44,174 bases of DNA, from the NCBI GenBank assembly GCA_015063165.1, contig SUSZ01000016.1, positions 1 to 44,174 of the forward strand, given 5' to 3'. Source of the stretch: Thermoplasmata archaeon. Its GTDB lineage: Archaea > Thermoplasmatota > Thermoplasmata > Methanomassiliicoccales > Methanomethylophilaceae. The notes beneath the pieces are model-generated. The model did no database searches and was not told where the DNA came from. It worked only from the letters and a program-made list of their open reading frames with translations. The position numbers and the translations under genes were made by a program. Positions 26,380 through 33,403 of the stretch are shown here, piece by piece (the stretch's first letter is position 1; each line of letters begins with the position of its first letter).

Positions 26380-28182
26380 ATGTCAAGAGGAGCGGCACTC
26401 ATCGTCCTCATCGTCGCCATGATAGCGATAGTGGGCGCAGTCGTTCTTTTCGCTCCGAGCGAAAAAAGCGATGACGACAACAATATCGTCAAAGAAGAAG
26501 TATACAGCATAAGTTACGTGCTGAACGGGGGCACCTTGAGCAGCGATGCTCCCGCCAAATACACCACCGGCGGATACATGGATCTCCCTGTTCCCGAGAA
26601 CGGAGACAAGTTCTTCGAGGGATGGTACACCGACGAGGAGTGCACCATACCTATCGGAGCTATCCGCAAATCCACCACTGGAGACCAGGTCCTGTACGCT
26701 TCCTGGGCCGACAACCTCGTCGGAACCGGATTCGTGATGGACATCGAAGGGAAGGCCGACTCGTTCCTTTTCAAGAAGAATTACTCCGGGACGATGTCCT
26801 GGCAGTATGAGGCATACGCCGACGGCGCATACTACGTCCAGCACGACACCAACCTCAGGATCGGCGGATTCGGACCGTTCGGTGGGAACTACATCAACGA
26901 GACCGACTACTACTGGACCGACGAAGAGGACGACGATGTGGTCTACGTCTACACCGGAAACAAGACCATATCCGGCAACTTCTTCGGAGAGAAGGGTTCC
27001 TACCTCTGCGAGGTCTGGGAGTCCGAAGAGGATACCCAGTACGTCTATCGCAGCAACTATGCCCTCAAGATCGAGTCTTCCAGCAATGGGATCGACCTCA
27101 CCTATACATTCAAGGAACCTCTGACCTTCGAGCCTGTTACCGAGTTCGAGCCCACGGTCTACGCCTACGTCGGCTTATCCGTCGATGCGCCCAAGACGGC
27201 GAAGATCGGCCAGAGCTACACTGTGACCGCCAGCGGATCGGACTTCTACGGATGGTACGTCGACGGCCAGCTGGCCACCACTTCCAAGACGTTCACCGAC
27301 ACCCGCGCGTCACCCGACAAGGTCTACGTGGCCCGCACGAGCGAGGAGTACCTCGTATACGAAGACAGAACCCTGCTGTTCTCGGACTACGGATTGGTGA
27401 GCCCTGTGACCATTGTCTACGATGACGGAACGACGGACGAGTTCAAGACCGGAATCGAGTTCAAAAACAACGCAAACGGATACTTCACCCTGATAGACAG
27501 CAGCGAACCCGTGCAGCACATATTGAGGCTGTACAAGGAGAAGACGACGATATTCTCCGTCACCTGGGAATACGGAACGTCGTACTGGTCCATCTTCAGC
27601 AAGAAATACACCATATCGTTCGATATGAAGTACAGCGACGTGTACGACTACACCAGCAACGGAAAGGACAGGGACGAGTTCCGGTCCTACTCCGATGTGT
27701 CACCCTACTTCACGGTGAACGACAAGTACGTGCAGCTGATGTGCAGCGAGCTACTGAAGTACAAGGCGCAGGAGTCCATGACCGACCGCGAATTCGCGGA
27801 ATTCGTTATGATCTGCGTCCAGACGATCCCGTACCAGTACGACGAGATCTCCCGCCATGCGGAGGAATACTGGAAGTACCCTGCGGAGACGTTCTGGGAC
27901 GGCGGAGGGGACTGCGAGGACTCTTCCATACTGTACTGCACGCTCATGAAGGCGATGGGATACGAGACCGCCCTGATCGTGTTCTACGACCACGCGATGG
28001 CCTCCATACACTTCGCCAACGACAGCGACAACTACGGAGACGAGGTCGTCACCATAAGCGGAAAGAAGTATGTCCTGGTCGAGACCACGAGCACCGGATA
28101 CGAACTCGGAGAGGTCTTCGACTACAACTACGGCGTGAACAAGATCAGGAAGACCTTCGTCGTGGGGGCAGAACCGACATGA
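26380..28182 (+). CDS. Large surface protein: InlB-type repeat and C-terminal transglutaminase-like domain
   Basis: A 600-residue protein. An N-terminal membrane anchor (about 4-24) leads to an acidic linker and a Listeria-Bacteroides (Flg_new) repeat at about 36-105 (LNGGTLSSD, FFEGWYTDEECT, LYASW). Beta-rich extracellular sequence follows, including a second GWYVDG element. The C-terminal transglutaminase-like domain has Cys512 in GGGDCEDSS and His538 in YDHAMASIHF, so unlike the protein at 5749 it keeps the catalytic Cys. TTTAAATC is centred about 27 nt upstream of the chosen ATG. The stop overlaps the thiM start. Probably an adhesin or cell-surface cross-linking or protease-like enzyme. 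Confidence 0.82.
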   Translation: MSRGAALIVLIVAMIAIVGAVVLFAPSEKSDDDNNIVKEEVYSISYVLNGGTLSSDAPAKYTTGGYMDLPVPENGDKFFEGWYTDEECTIPIGAIRKSTTGDQVLYASWADNLVGTGFVMDIEGKADSFLFKKNYSGTMSWQYEAYADGAYYVQHDTNLRIGGFGPFGGNYINETDYYWTDEEDDDVVYVYTGNKTISGNFFGEKGSYLCEVWESEEDTQYVYRSNYALKIESSSNGIDLTYTFKEPLTFEPVTEFEPTVYAYVGLSVDAPKTAKIGQSYTVTASGSDFYGWYVDGQLATTSKTFTDTRASPDKVYVARTSEEYLVYEDRTLLFSDYGLVSPVTIVYDDGTTDEFKTGIEFKNNANGYFTLIDSSEPVQHILRLYKEKTTIFSVTWEYGTSYWSIFSKKYTISFDMKYSDVYDYTSNGKDRDEFRSYSDVSPYFTVNDKYVQLMCSELLKYKAQESMTDREFAEFVMICVQTIPYQYDEISRHAEEYWKYPAETFWDGGGDCEDSSILYCTLMKAMGYETALIVFYDHAMASIHFANDSDNYGDEVVTISGKKYVLVETTSTGYELGEVFDYNYGVNKIRKTFVVGAEPT

Positions 28183-28973
28183 GATTGGAGATCTCTGTTC
28201 AACTGATAAGGACTGTGAGGGCCAAGCGCCCTCTCGTCCACCACATAACCAACTACGTGACCGTCAACGACTGCGCGAACGCCTGCATCTGCTGCGGGGG
28301 CTCGCCGGTCATGGCGGACGCGAAGGAGGAGATGGAGGAAATGGCCTCCATAGCCTCCGCTCTCGTCCTGAACATAGGGACGCTGAACTCCAGAACCTTG
28401 GAATCCATGGAGATCGCCGGGAGAGCGGCTAACAAGGCCGGGACCCCGGTCCTCCTTGACCCCGTAGGCGTCGGGGCCACGAAGCTCCGCACCGAGTCCG
28501 TCCAGAGGATTCTCGACAGGGTCGAGGTTTCCGTTCTCAAAGGCAACCAGGGCGAGATAGGCGTCCTCTCAGGAACAGGAGGGGACGTCAAAGGCGTCGA
28601 TTCCGGAGGGGCTTCGGATCCCGCATCCGCCGTCGAGAAGCTTTCCGAAGAATTGGGATGCGTGGTGGCAGCCACCGGGGAGAATGATTACGTATCCTCG
28701 AACGGAAGAACCTTGGAGCTCTCCAACGGCCATCCGCTACTCGGATGCGTCTCGGGCACCGGGTGCATGCTGTCGTCCATCACTGGCACTTATATAGGCG
28801 CCAACGGGCCTTCCATCGATTCCGTGGCGGCAGCCATATCGGTGTTCAACCTGTCCGCAGAATACGCCGCAGAGCTCTCCAGAGGCCCTGGGACGTTCAA
28901 GCCTGCTCTAATGGACGCCCTCCACAATTTCCACGAGGAGAGCGTCTCCCGCGCCAGAATACAGGAGATCTGA
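28179..28973 (+). CDS. thiM: Hydroxyethylthiazole kinase
   Basis: Phosphorylates 4-methyl-5-(2-hydroxyethyl)thiazole for thiamine salvage. Ribokinase-like fold of 264 residues: VHHITNYVTVNDCAN near the N-terminus, LLDPVGVGATKLRT, LKGNQGEIG, and the C-terminal anion-hole loop GCVSGTGCMLSS with the catalytic Cys. The ATG overlaps the stop of the upstream surface-protein gene (ATGA), so it is translationally coupled to a gene with no obvious thiamine role. No thiE/thiD is in the window and no thiamine riboswitch was recognised. Confidence 0.94.
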   Translation: MRLEISVQLIRTVRAKRPLVHHITNYVTVNDCANACICCGGSPVMADAKEEMEEMASIASALVLNIGTLNSRTLESMEIAGRAANKAGTPVLLDPVGVGATKLRTESVQRILDRVEVSVLKGNQGEIGVLSGTGGDVKGVDSGGASDPASAVEKLSEELGCVVAATGENDYVSSNGRTLELSNGHPLLGCVSGTGCMLSSITGTYIGANGPSIDSVAAAISVFNLSAEYAAELSRGPGTFKPALMDALHNFHEESVSRARIQEI

Positions 28974-29351
28974 TCAGAGCATCTTCAGAGAGCCTGTGAC
29001 ACGGTCGATATCCCCTGCGACGGCGGGCCCGATGCCCACGCAGGTGACCGTCCCAGGCTCTATCTGGGTCCTTCCGGCATCCGTGATCGTGGATGTGTGG
29101 AGGCCTACGCTTCTTGCCTCAGCCATGTAGCGGGTGAGCTCCTCGAAGGAATCCACCTTGAGGACGACCTTGGCCTGGCCGGAGCTGTACCATCCGTCGA
29201 AGCTCTTCTTGTCCTTCTTCTCGGCGTACAGGGCGCAATCGACGGCCGCATGGGCCACCTGGGCGGCAGTCTTGCCCTTGCCCATCTTGAGGTCGTTCCT
29301 CACCAACACCACGAGCTTGTACTCGTCCGATCTCAAGAAAGATGCTACCAT
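28974..29351 (-). CDS. pth2: Peptidyl-tRNA hydrolase, archaeal/eukaryotic type
   Basis: Releases tRNA from stalled peptidyl-tRNA. Pth2 fold of 125 residues: YKLVVLVRNDLKMGKGKTAAQVAHAAV carries the conserved Lys/Gln/His set, followed by KVVLKVDSFEEL and the C-terminal DAGRTQIEPGTVTCVGIGPA signature. Start 29351 is preferred because a CTTTAAGG element is centred about 26 nt upstream; an in-frame ATG at 29363 would add four residues. Convergent with thiM with no gap between stop codons. Confidence 0.94.
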   Translation of the reverse strand: MVASFLRSDEYKLVVLVRNDLKMGKGKTAAQVAHAAVDCALYAEKKDKKSFDGWYSSGQAKVVLKVDSFEELTRYMAEARSVGLHTSTITDAGRTQIEPGTVTCVGIGPAVAGDIDRVTGSLKML

Positions 29352-29476
29352 GAAACGTCGCATGTCCGTCCCCTTTAAGGGTCTTTCGCATGTCAGAAGG
29401 GCTGATCGGAATAAGTTGAATTGACGGAACCATTCGTCCCCTGCGCTCCTTTCCCAGAAGCCATCCGACCTATGGT

Positions 29477-30838
29477 CTATCCGGCATCCGTGAATGTCAG
29501 GACCCCGTCCGCAGAATAGACCCCTAGGGAATCGCCGTACATGGAACGTACCTTCCGGCACACCATCCCCTTGATTACCGACCTGACGGGATCGTCGTCG
29601 TCCCCGGAGATCCTGATCATCAAGGGATTCCTTCCGATGACCTCGGTCGTGATGCCCAGGCGTTCCGCGAACAGGTCTGTGATGTCCTTGTCGTAAGCTT
29701 CCTTGCTGACCTGCCCTATGGATTCCATCATGACCGAGGCGTCGAAACCCATGTTCTCGACCTAGGATGCAACGAATCTGAGATAGCCGTCCATGAAGCC
29801 GTACCTCTCGGTGATGGCCTCTATCCCGGAGTACCTCTTGGAAGAAGTTGAGGTCATCAAGAAAATATGATAGTTGGAGTGATAGCGGCCGACTCCGTTC
29901 TCGTCCACACGGAACTCCAGCAGCCCGTCCTCCATCATCTTCCCGATGTTGTATGAAAGGGTGGATCTTGGAGTATCGAAGCAGCTTATGATCTCCTGCA
30001 TGCTGACAGGGCACTCCGAAATGAACTTCAGGACGTCGATCTGGATGTCGTTCGTCAGGACTTTGGTCCACCTATCCTTCTCCAGTATGGCGAAGCGCTG
30101 CATCTCCTCGTTCCTCTTGATGGTGCGGCAGGAGCTGAGATCCTCGGAAGACTCGAAGACGGTCTTGAACCTGGTCACTCCGTCTACCTGATGCTCCTCT
30201 TTCGGCTCTGCGCACAGGTTCGTTCCTGAAAGCCTGCGGATGATCGCGGAGAACGTGTACAGCATCATATTGAGGAACCCCTTCAGGGATTCGTCCCCAT
30301 CGATTATCACCGTCAAAGGGCTCACCGAGTAGACGTTCACTTTGAATCCGGTGGCCTCATTCAGGATGCGCTTGGCGATGACGATGGCCTCTTCGAACTT
30401 GCATGAGCTAATGAAGCGGACCTTCGATTCGGCCACGGCTTCGGAATACCACTTCTCCATGACCAAGGCGTCTATCCCTATGGATTTCAGATACACCTTC
30501 ATCAGATAACCCATAGAGCAGCTGGTCTAGATGTCGGGGACGTCCTCGAACGGGTTGTACCCTATGAAAACCGTATCGGAGCATGTGGAATAGATCACGG
30601 TCTTCTTTCCAGGCGTCTGGCGGCACCTGACTATGATATCCTTCTTCACCATCTTTTCTAGAATGAAATGTAGCGAGGACGAGGGCATCCCAAGCTCTGA
30701 TGCGAGTATGCTGGGCCTCTTCTAAGCTCCCTCCAGCATGTCGTAGATCTGCATCTGATGAGGGTCGGTGACCACAACGGCTCCTTTGTCGGTCATCTAG
30801 ATTGCGAATCTGACCTTTTCCCAATCATGTGGGCACAT
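29477..30838 (-). CDS. Duplicated winged-helix transcriptional regulator with four in-frame TAG codons
   Basis: One frame runs from ATG 30838 to TAG 29477-29479 (454 codons) with internal TAG at 30797-30799, 30722-30724, 30527-30529 and 29762-29764, and no TAA or TGA. It contains two copies of the same unit: winged helix (copy 1 with ILASELGMPSSSLHFILEKM; copy 2 with SMQEIISCFDTPRSTLSYNI) plus an alpha/beta domain (GYLMKVYL... GIDALVME... PLTVIIDGDE; GYLRFVAS-TAG-VENMGFDASVMME... PLMIRISGDD). The last internal TAG lies inside copy 2, so that copy is whole only with readthrough. A TATATC box centred about 26 nt before ATG 30838 supports this start; ATG 30796 is the alternative. If TAG is always sense, the frame ends at TGA 29393-29395. 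Most likely pyrrolysine-containing; a decayed gene is the alternative. Confidence 0.7.
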
Positions 30839-30878
30839 CGTCCGAATAATATAGCAAATGGATATAACCCTTGTTAAG

Positions 30879-30912
30879 TAATACAAATGTATTATCTATT
30901 TTAGTTGTATTA
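30879..30912. promoter_or_regulatory. Palindromic candidate operator for the TAG-rich regulator
   Basis: TAATACA-AA-TGTATTA (30879-30894) is a perfect 7-bp dyad, with another TGTATTA half-site at 30906-30912. It sits directly upstream of the regulator's TATA box, where autoregulation by a dimeric winged-helix protein would be expected. Confidence 0.45.
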
Positions 30913-30955
30913 TATTTAAACATTTTTTAATTTCTACTATTTTTTTATTTTTATA

Positions 30956-30998
30956 AAGAAATAATGGTTAACGAATGATTCAAAAACCGTTATTTCTT
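30956..30998. repeat. Long inverted repeat in the AT-rich island
   Basis: Arms 30956-30969 and 30985-30998 pair over 14 positions with a single T-G wobble (AAGAAATAA...TTATTTCTT plus GGTT/AACC), loop 15 nt. Could be a terminator-like RNA hairpin or a protein-binding cruciform; not followed by a clean T-tract on the plus strand. Confidence 0.5.
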
Positions 30999-31213
30999 AT
31001 TCCAAATATAAAAATCACACATTGTTAGCATATAATCAGGATAACTTTCAAAATATTATTTAGGAATGATTAAATTTTAAAATTTTTTATCCAACAAAAT
31101 CGTATAATTTATAAAACAAAAAGATGAATTAAAAATCGTTGATATTGCCAAGTACACTAAAAACTGTTAGAGAGCCGACGGCGTTTCTCCGCAAGCCCTC
31201 GGAATTCGAGCCT

Positions 31214-31588
31214 TCACGAAGTACTTGAACTCAGTGGAACAGACAGACTGCTGCTCCTCATGAAAATGCCGATCACCAGGCCTATGACGAGCCCCAGCGC
31301 GAAGAAGCTCAGAACCCTCCTGATTTCTCCGGATCCTGTTCCGAACAAGACTATCGGAACGAGTATGAACAGCGTCCACCCCAGGTAATACGATATCGAG
31401 AAGCCTAGCGCCGCGCCCGCAGCTGCTGCCCCAGCACGGATGGCCCACGTCTTGCCGGTCGCCTCCGGTTCCGCATGAAACGGAGCCTCCGGACGTTCCG
31501 GAACCGTCGAGGGATCGAGCCTAGCACCACATACCGGGCAGAATCCGTACTCGCCCGACACTTCTGAACCGCAGGACTGGCAAAGCAT
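31214..31588 (-). CDS. Zinc-ribbon membrane protein
   Basis: 124 residues. The N-terminal zinc ribbon CQSCGSEVSGEYGFCPVCG (3-21) is followed by a Pro/Glu-rich linker and three closely spaced hydrophobic segments (about 48-65, 68-82 and 88-108), ending in a Ser-rich tail. A TAATTATA element is centred about 26 nt before the ATG (leaderless). Divergent from a similar zinc-ribbon membrane protein at 31660. Function unknown; the DZANK-type ribbon suggests a regulatory or assembly role. Confidence 0.65.
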   Translation of the reverse strand: MLCQSCGSEVSGEYGFCPVCGARLDPSTVPERPEAPFHAEPEATGKTWAIRAGAAAAGAALGFSISYYLGWTLFILVPIVLFGTGSGEIRRVLSFFALGLVIGLVIGIFMRSSSLSVPLSSSTS

Positions 31589-31659
31589 GCTGCTTCGATA
31601 CGCCTGCTCGTATAATTAGGCTCGCAACAGATATGAACCCCTCGCACTTACACACGCCT

Positions 31660-32007
31660 ATGAAATGTCCGAAGTGCGGATTCGACAATCCCGAAGACGT
31701 CCTCTTCTGCAAGGAGTGCGACTGGAGGGTCGACATCCCCTACGTCCCTGAGAAGAAGCCCAACGCGATGCTGTACTGCGCTGCAGCCCTCGCTATCGGC
31801 GTCGTGGCGATAGCCCTCGTGTTCACCGTAGGGGGATACGGAGCTGTCGCAGCAGGAGCCATAGGCCTCGTCGCCGGAGGATACGCGGTAAACGTCCCCA
31901 GGCTGCTCAAAAGCTCCAACAGGACTGTTCTCACCATAATCGCCGGAATCGGCCTCATGCTCAGCATGATCGCGTTCATGTACGGCCTTTACCAGGCGGT
32001 GATGTGA
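31660..32007 (+). CDS. Zinc-ribbon membrane protein
   Basis: 115 residues: zinc ribbon CPKCG...CKECD (3-20), then three hydrophobic helices (about 38-57, 61-78 and 90-112). ATG 31660 starts right at the ribbon; an in-frame ATG at 31633 is possible but adds a poorly conserved-looking nine residues. Followed after one base by a YkgJ-family gene, so the two are co-transcribed. Resembles the divergent gene at 31214 in layout, though the sequences differ. Function unknown. Confidence 0.65.
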   Translation: MKCPKCGFDNPEDVLFCKECDWRVDIPYVPEKKPNAMLYCAAALAIGVVAIALVFTVGGYGAVAAGAIGLVAGGYAVNVPRLLKSSNRTVLTIIAGIGLMLSMIAFMYGLYQAVM

Positions 32008-32008
32008 G

Positions 32009-32539
32009 GTGGCCGTCTACCGCGGGAAGTACATTCTCGAGGGCCTCGGCACCATAACGCCCGAGATGGAGCACAACCTCGACGTGGCCTACGAGATATG
32101 CATGTCGTACCGCCCGGAATTCCCCTGCGAGATGTGCGGGAAGTGCTGCCACCAGCCCAACATCGTGGTCAGACCCGACGAGTTCGAGAGGATCGCCTAC
32201 GCCGCGGACCTCTCCATATCCGAGTTCATCGACGAATACCTCGCTCGTACCCCTGACGGTAGATTCCTCCTCGCCAAGACCGCGCCCTGCGCCTTCCTCG
32301 GGAAGGACAACAGGTGCACGATCTGGAAGGACCGCCCCCAGATATGCGACGACTTCCCTTACGCTGTCTCGATGTTCATGAGCAGGGTGTACCTCGCGCT
32401 CACCAATCCCGACGCGGACATCCTCGAGCTGATCGCCTACATGGACGAGACCTGGCCCTGCACCAAGGTCATCAGGTCCACCATCAAGGACAAGATCGAG
32501 GAGCGCAGGAAGGACATCGTTGGCCTATCGAAAGCGTGA
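32009..32539 (+). CDS. YkgJ-family cysteine cluster protein
   Basis: 176-residue protein of the YkgJ/CxxCxxCC zinc- or iron-chelate-binding family. Cluster CEMCGKCCHQPN lies at about 40-51, and further Cys occur at CAFLGKDNRCTIWKDRPQIC (about 90-110). GTG start overlaps the G-rich end of the preceding gene. Members of this family are often modifying-enzyme partners or metal-binding proteins; the exact role is unknown. Its 3' end overlaps the convergent pilin-like gene by 56 nt. Confidence 0.82.
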   Translation: MAVYRGKYILEGLGTITPEMEHNLDVAYEICMSYRPEFPCEMCGKCCHQPNIVVRPDEFERIAYAADLSISEFIDEYLARTPDGRFLLAKTAPCAFLGKDNRCTIWKDRPQICDDFPYAVSMFMSRVYLALTNPDADILELIAYMDETWPCTKVIRSTIKDKIEERRKDIVGLSKA

Positions 32540-32954
32540 TGCGGATGGTCCCTCCGGAGGAGACGGGGAACTCTCCCGAAGCTCCGGAGCGGACCTCCGT
32601 CCCGCTTCCAATCTCCTTGTTCTCTTCTCCGAATTCCATCTTGGCGCTGTAGGGATGCCCCCTGCAATGCTTGTCCAGAATCTCTTCCAGGTAGCTAATG
32701 GGTCTCTCATCACCTGTATGGACAGAATAAGCCAGCACATCGGTCAGATACACTACGGCATCGTCGTCCATATCGGTGAGGTCGCTGAGCCTCACCTTGG
32801 ATGACGATATTACGTCCAGGGCCTCCGACGCGTTTGGACCGGTCTCCTCCTCGAACCCGTAGGTGTCCGAGAGCGCCGACAATGCCAGCATGAGGATCAC
32901 CATGAACGCCATCGCATCGATGTAGGCGGTCATCCCATGCTCGTCCCTCAGCAT
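32484..32954 (-). CDS. Pilin-like secreted protein
   Basis: 156 residues. N-terminus MLRDEHGMTAYIDAM leads straight into a hydrophobic helix (about 14-30) with no other membrane segment, the arrangement of archaeal type IV pilin-like proteins processed by a prepilin peptidase. It aligns with the upstream neighbour (MIRNAEGDMGFLEAM plus helix). The remainder is acidic, and the last residues are Cys-rich (CPSC, SCP). ATG overlaps the end of the upstream gene by 7 nt. The overlap of its 3' end with the YkgJ gene is unusually long. Probably a minor pilin or pseudopilin. Confidence 0.6.
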   Translation of the reverse strand: MLRDEHGMTAYIDAMAFMVILMLALSALSDTYGFEEETGPNASEALDVISSSKVRLSDLTDMDDDAVVYLTDVLAYSVHTGDERPISYLEEILDKHCRGHPYSAKMEFGEENKEIGSGTEVRSGASGEFPVSSGGTIRITLSIGQRCPSCAPRSCP

Positions 32955-33343
32955 GCTATCACCCTGAAAACGGCAGGTAGGACGCGTTCCCCGTCGCCGG
33001 AGACCGTAGCCGTCCTGAACAGAGTGGTATATCCTGAACCGGGATCCTTGCCGGCGCTCGTCGTGATCTTGGCGCAGAAGCCTGGCACCTCCGCCTCCAC
33101 CGAGACGTAGACCCTGCCGGTGACGTCCAGATACTCCTGCAGGTAGTCCTCGTAGGAAGGCTCGAACTCGTCTCCGACGACCTCTCCGCCCAGCTTGTCA
33201 AGGTCGAAACGCAGGTCCGTGTCGGCATCGGCGGATATCAGCAGAGCGGCGGCTCCGATGAATGCCGTCAAGGCCAGAACAACCGCCATCATCGCAAGCA
33301 TGGCTTCGAGGAACCCCATGTCCCCCTCCGCATTCCTAATCAT
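32948..33343 (-). CDS. Pilin-like secreted protein
   Basis: 131 residues. MIRNAEGDMGFLEAMLAM precedes a long hydrophobic helix (about 13-36), then a mainly beta extracellular part with a DP/GSGYTT segment. TTAAATCC is centred 26 nt before ATG 33343, and the alignment with the downstream pilin-like N-terminus supports the same start; a GGAGG before ATG 33319 is the alternative. First gene of a two-gene pilin-like operon about 4 kb from a type II/IV secretion ATPase. Likely cell-surface pilus subunit; assignment is by architecture only. Confidence 0.6.
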   Translation of the reverse strand: MIRNAEGDMGFLEAMLAMMAVVLALTAFIGAAALLISADADTDLRFDLDKLGGEVVGDEFEPSYEDYLQEYLDVTGRVYVSVEAEVPGFCAKITTSAGKDPGSGYTTLFRTATVSGDGERVLPAVFRVIAC

Positions 33344-33403
33344 GCTTAATATTCGGACGAACAGGGATTTAACCAGGGCGTGTGCATGCACGCGAAACCG
33401 ATG

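Larger units (their letters stand above)
30839..31213. other. AT-rich island with hairpin and palindromes
   Basis: A 375-nt non-coding stretch strikingly richer in A+T than the rest of the window. It holds the regulator's TATA box (about 30861-30869), a palindrome with a half-site (30879-30912), a 14-bp interrupted stem-loop (30956-30998), and T-runs on the minus strand near 31090-31135 that could end the zinc-ribbon gene at 31214. No ORF or RNA gene recognised. Its composition suggests a foreign origin, a nucleoprotein site, or strong promoter selection. Confidence 0.6.

Noticed and set aside
28974-30071. Longer upstream extension of pth2 to about 365 codons
   Set aside because: The extension runs out of phase through the regulator gene and lacks Pth2 features; the promoter lies at 29371-29381.
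29477-30824. Splitting the regulator into three or four separate small genes ending in TAG
   Set aside because: All pieces share one frame, domains cross the breaks, no Shine-Dalgarno sites precede the later ATGs, and no TAA or TGA occurs; a single TAG-containing gene is simpler.
30839-31213. Replication origin
   Set aside because: AT-rich with a hairpin, but no cdc6/orc1 gene or origin-recognition-box repeats are visible; kept only as an unexplained island.
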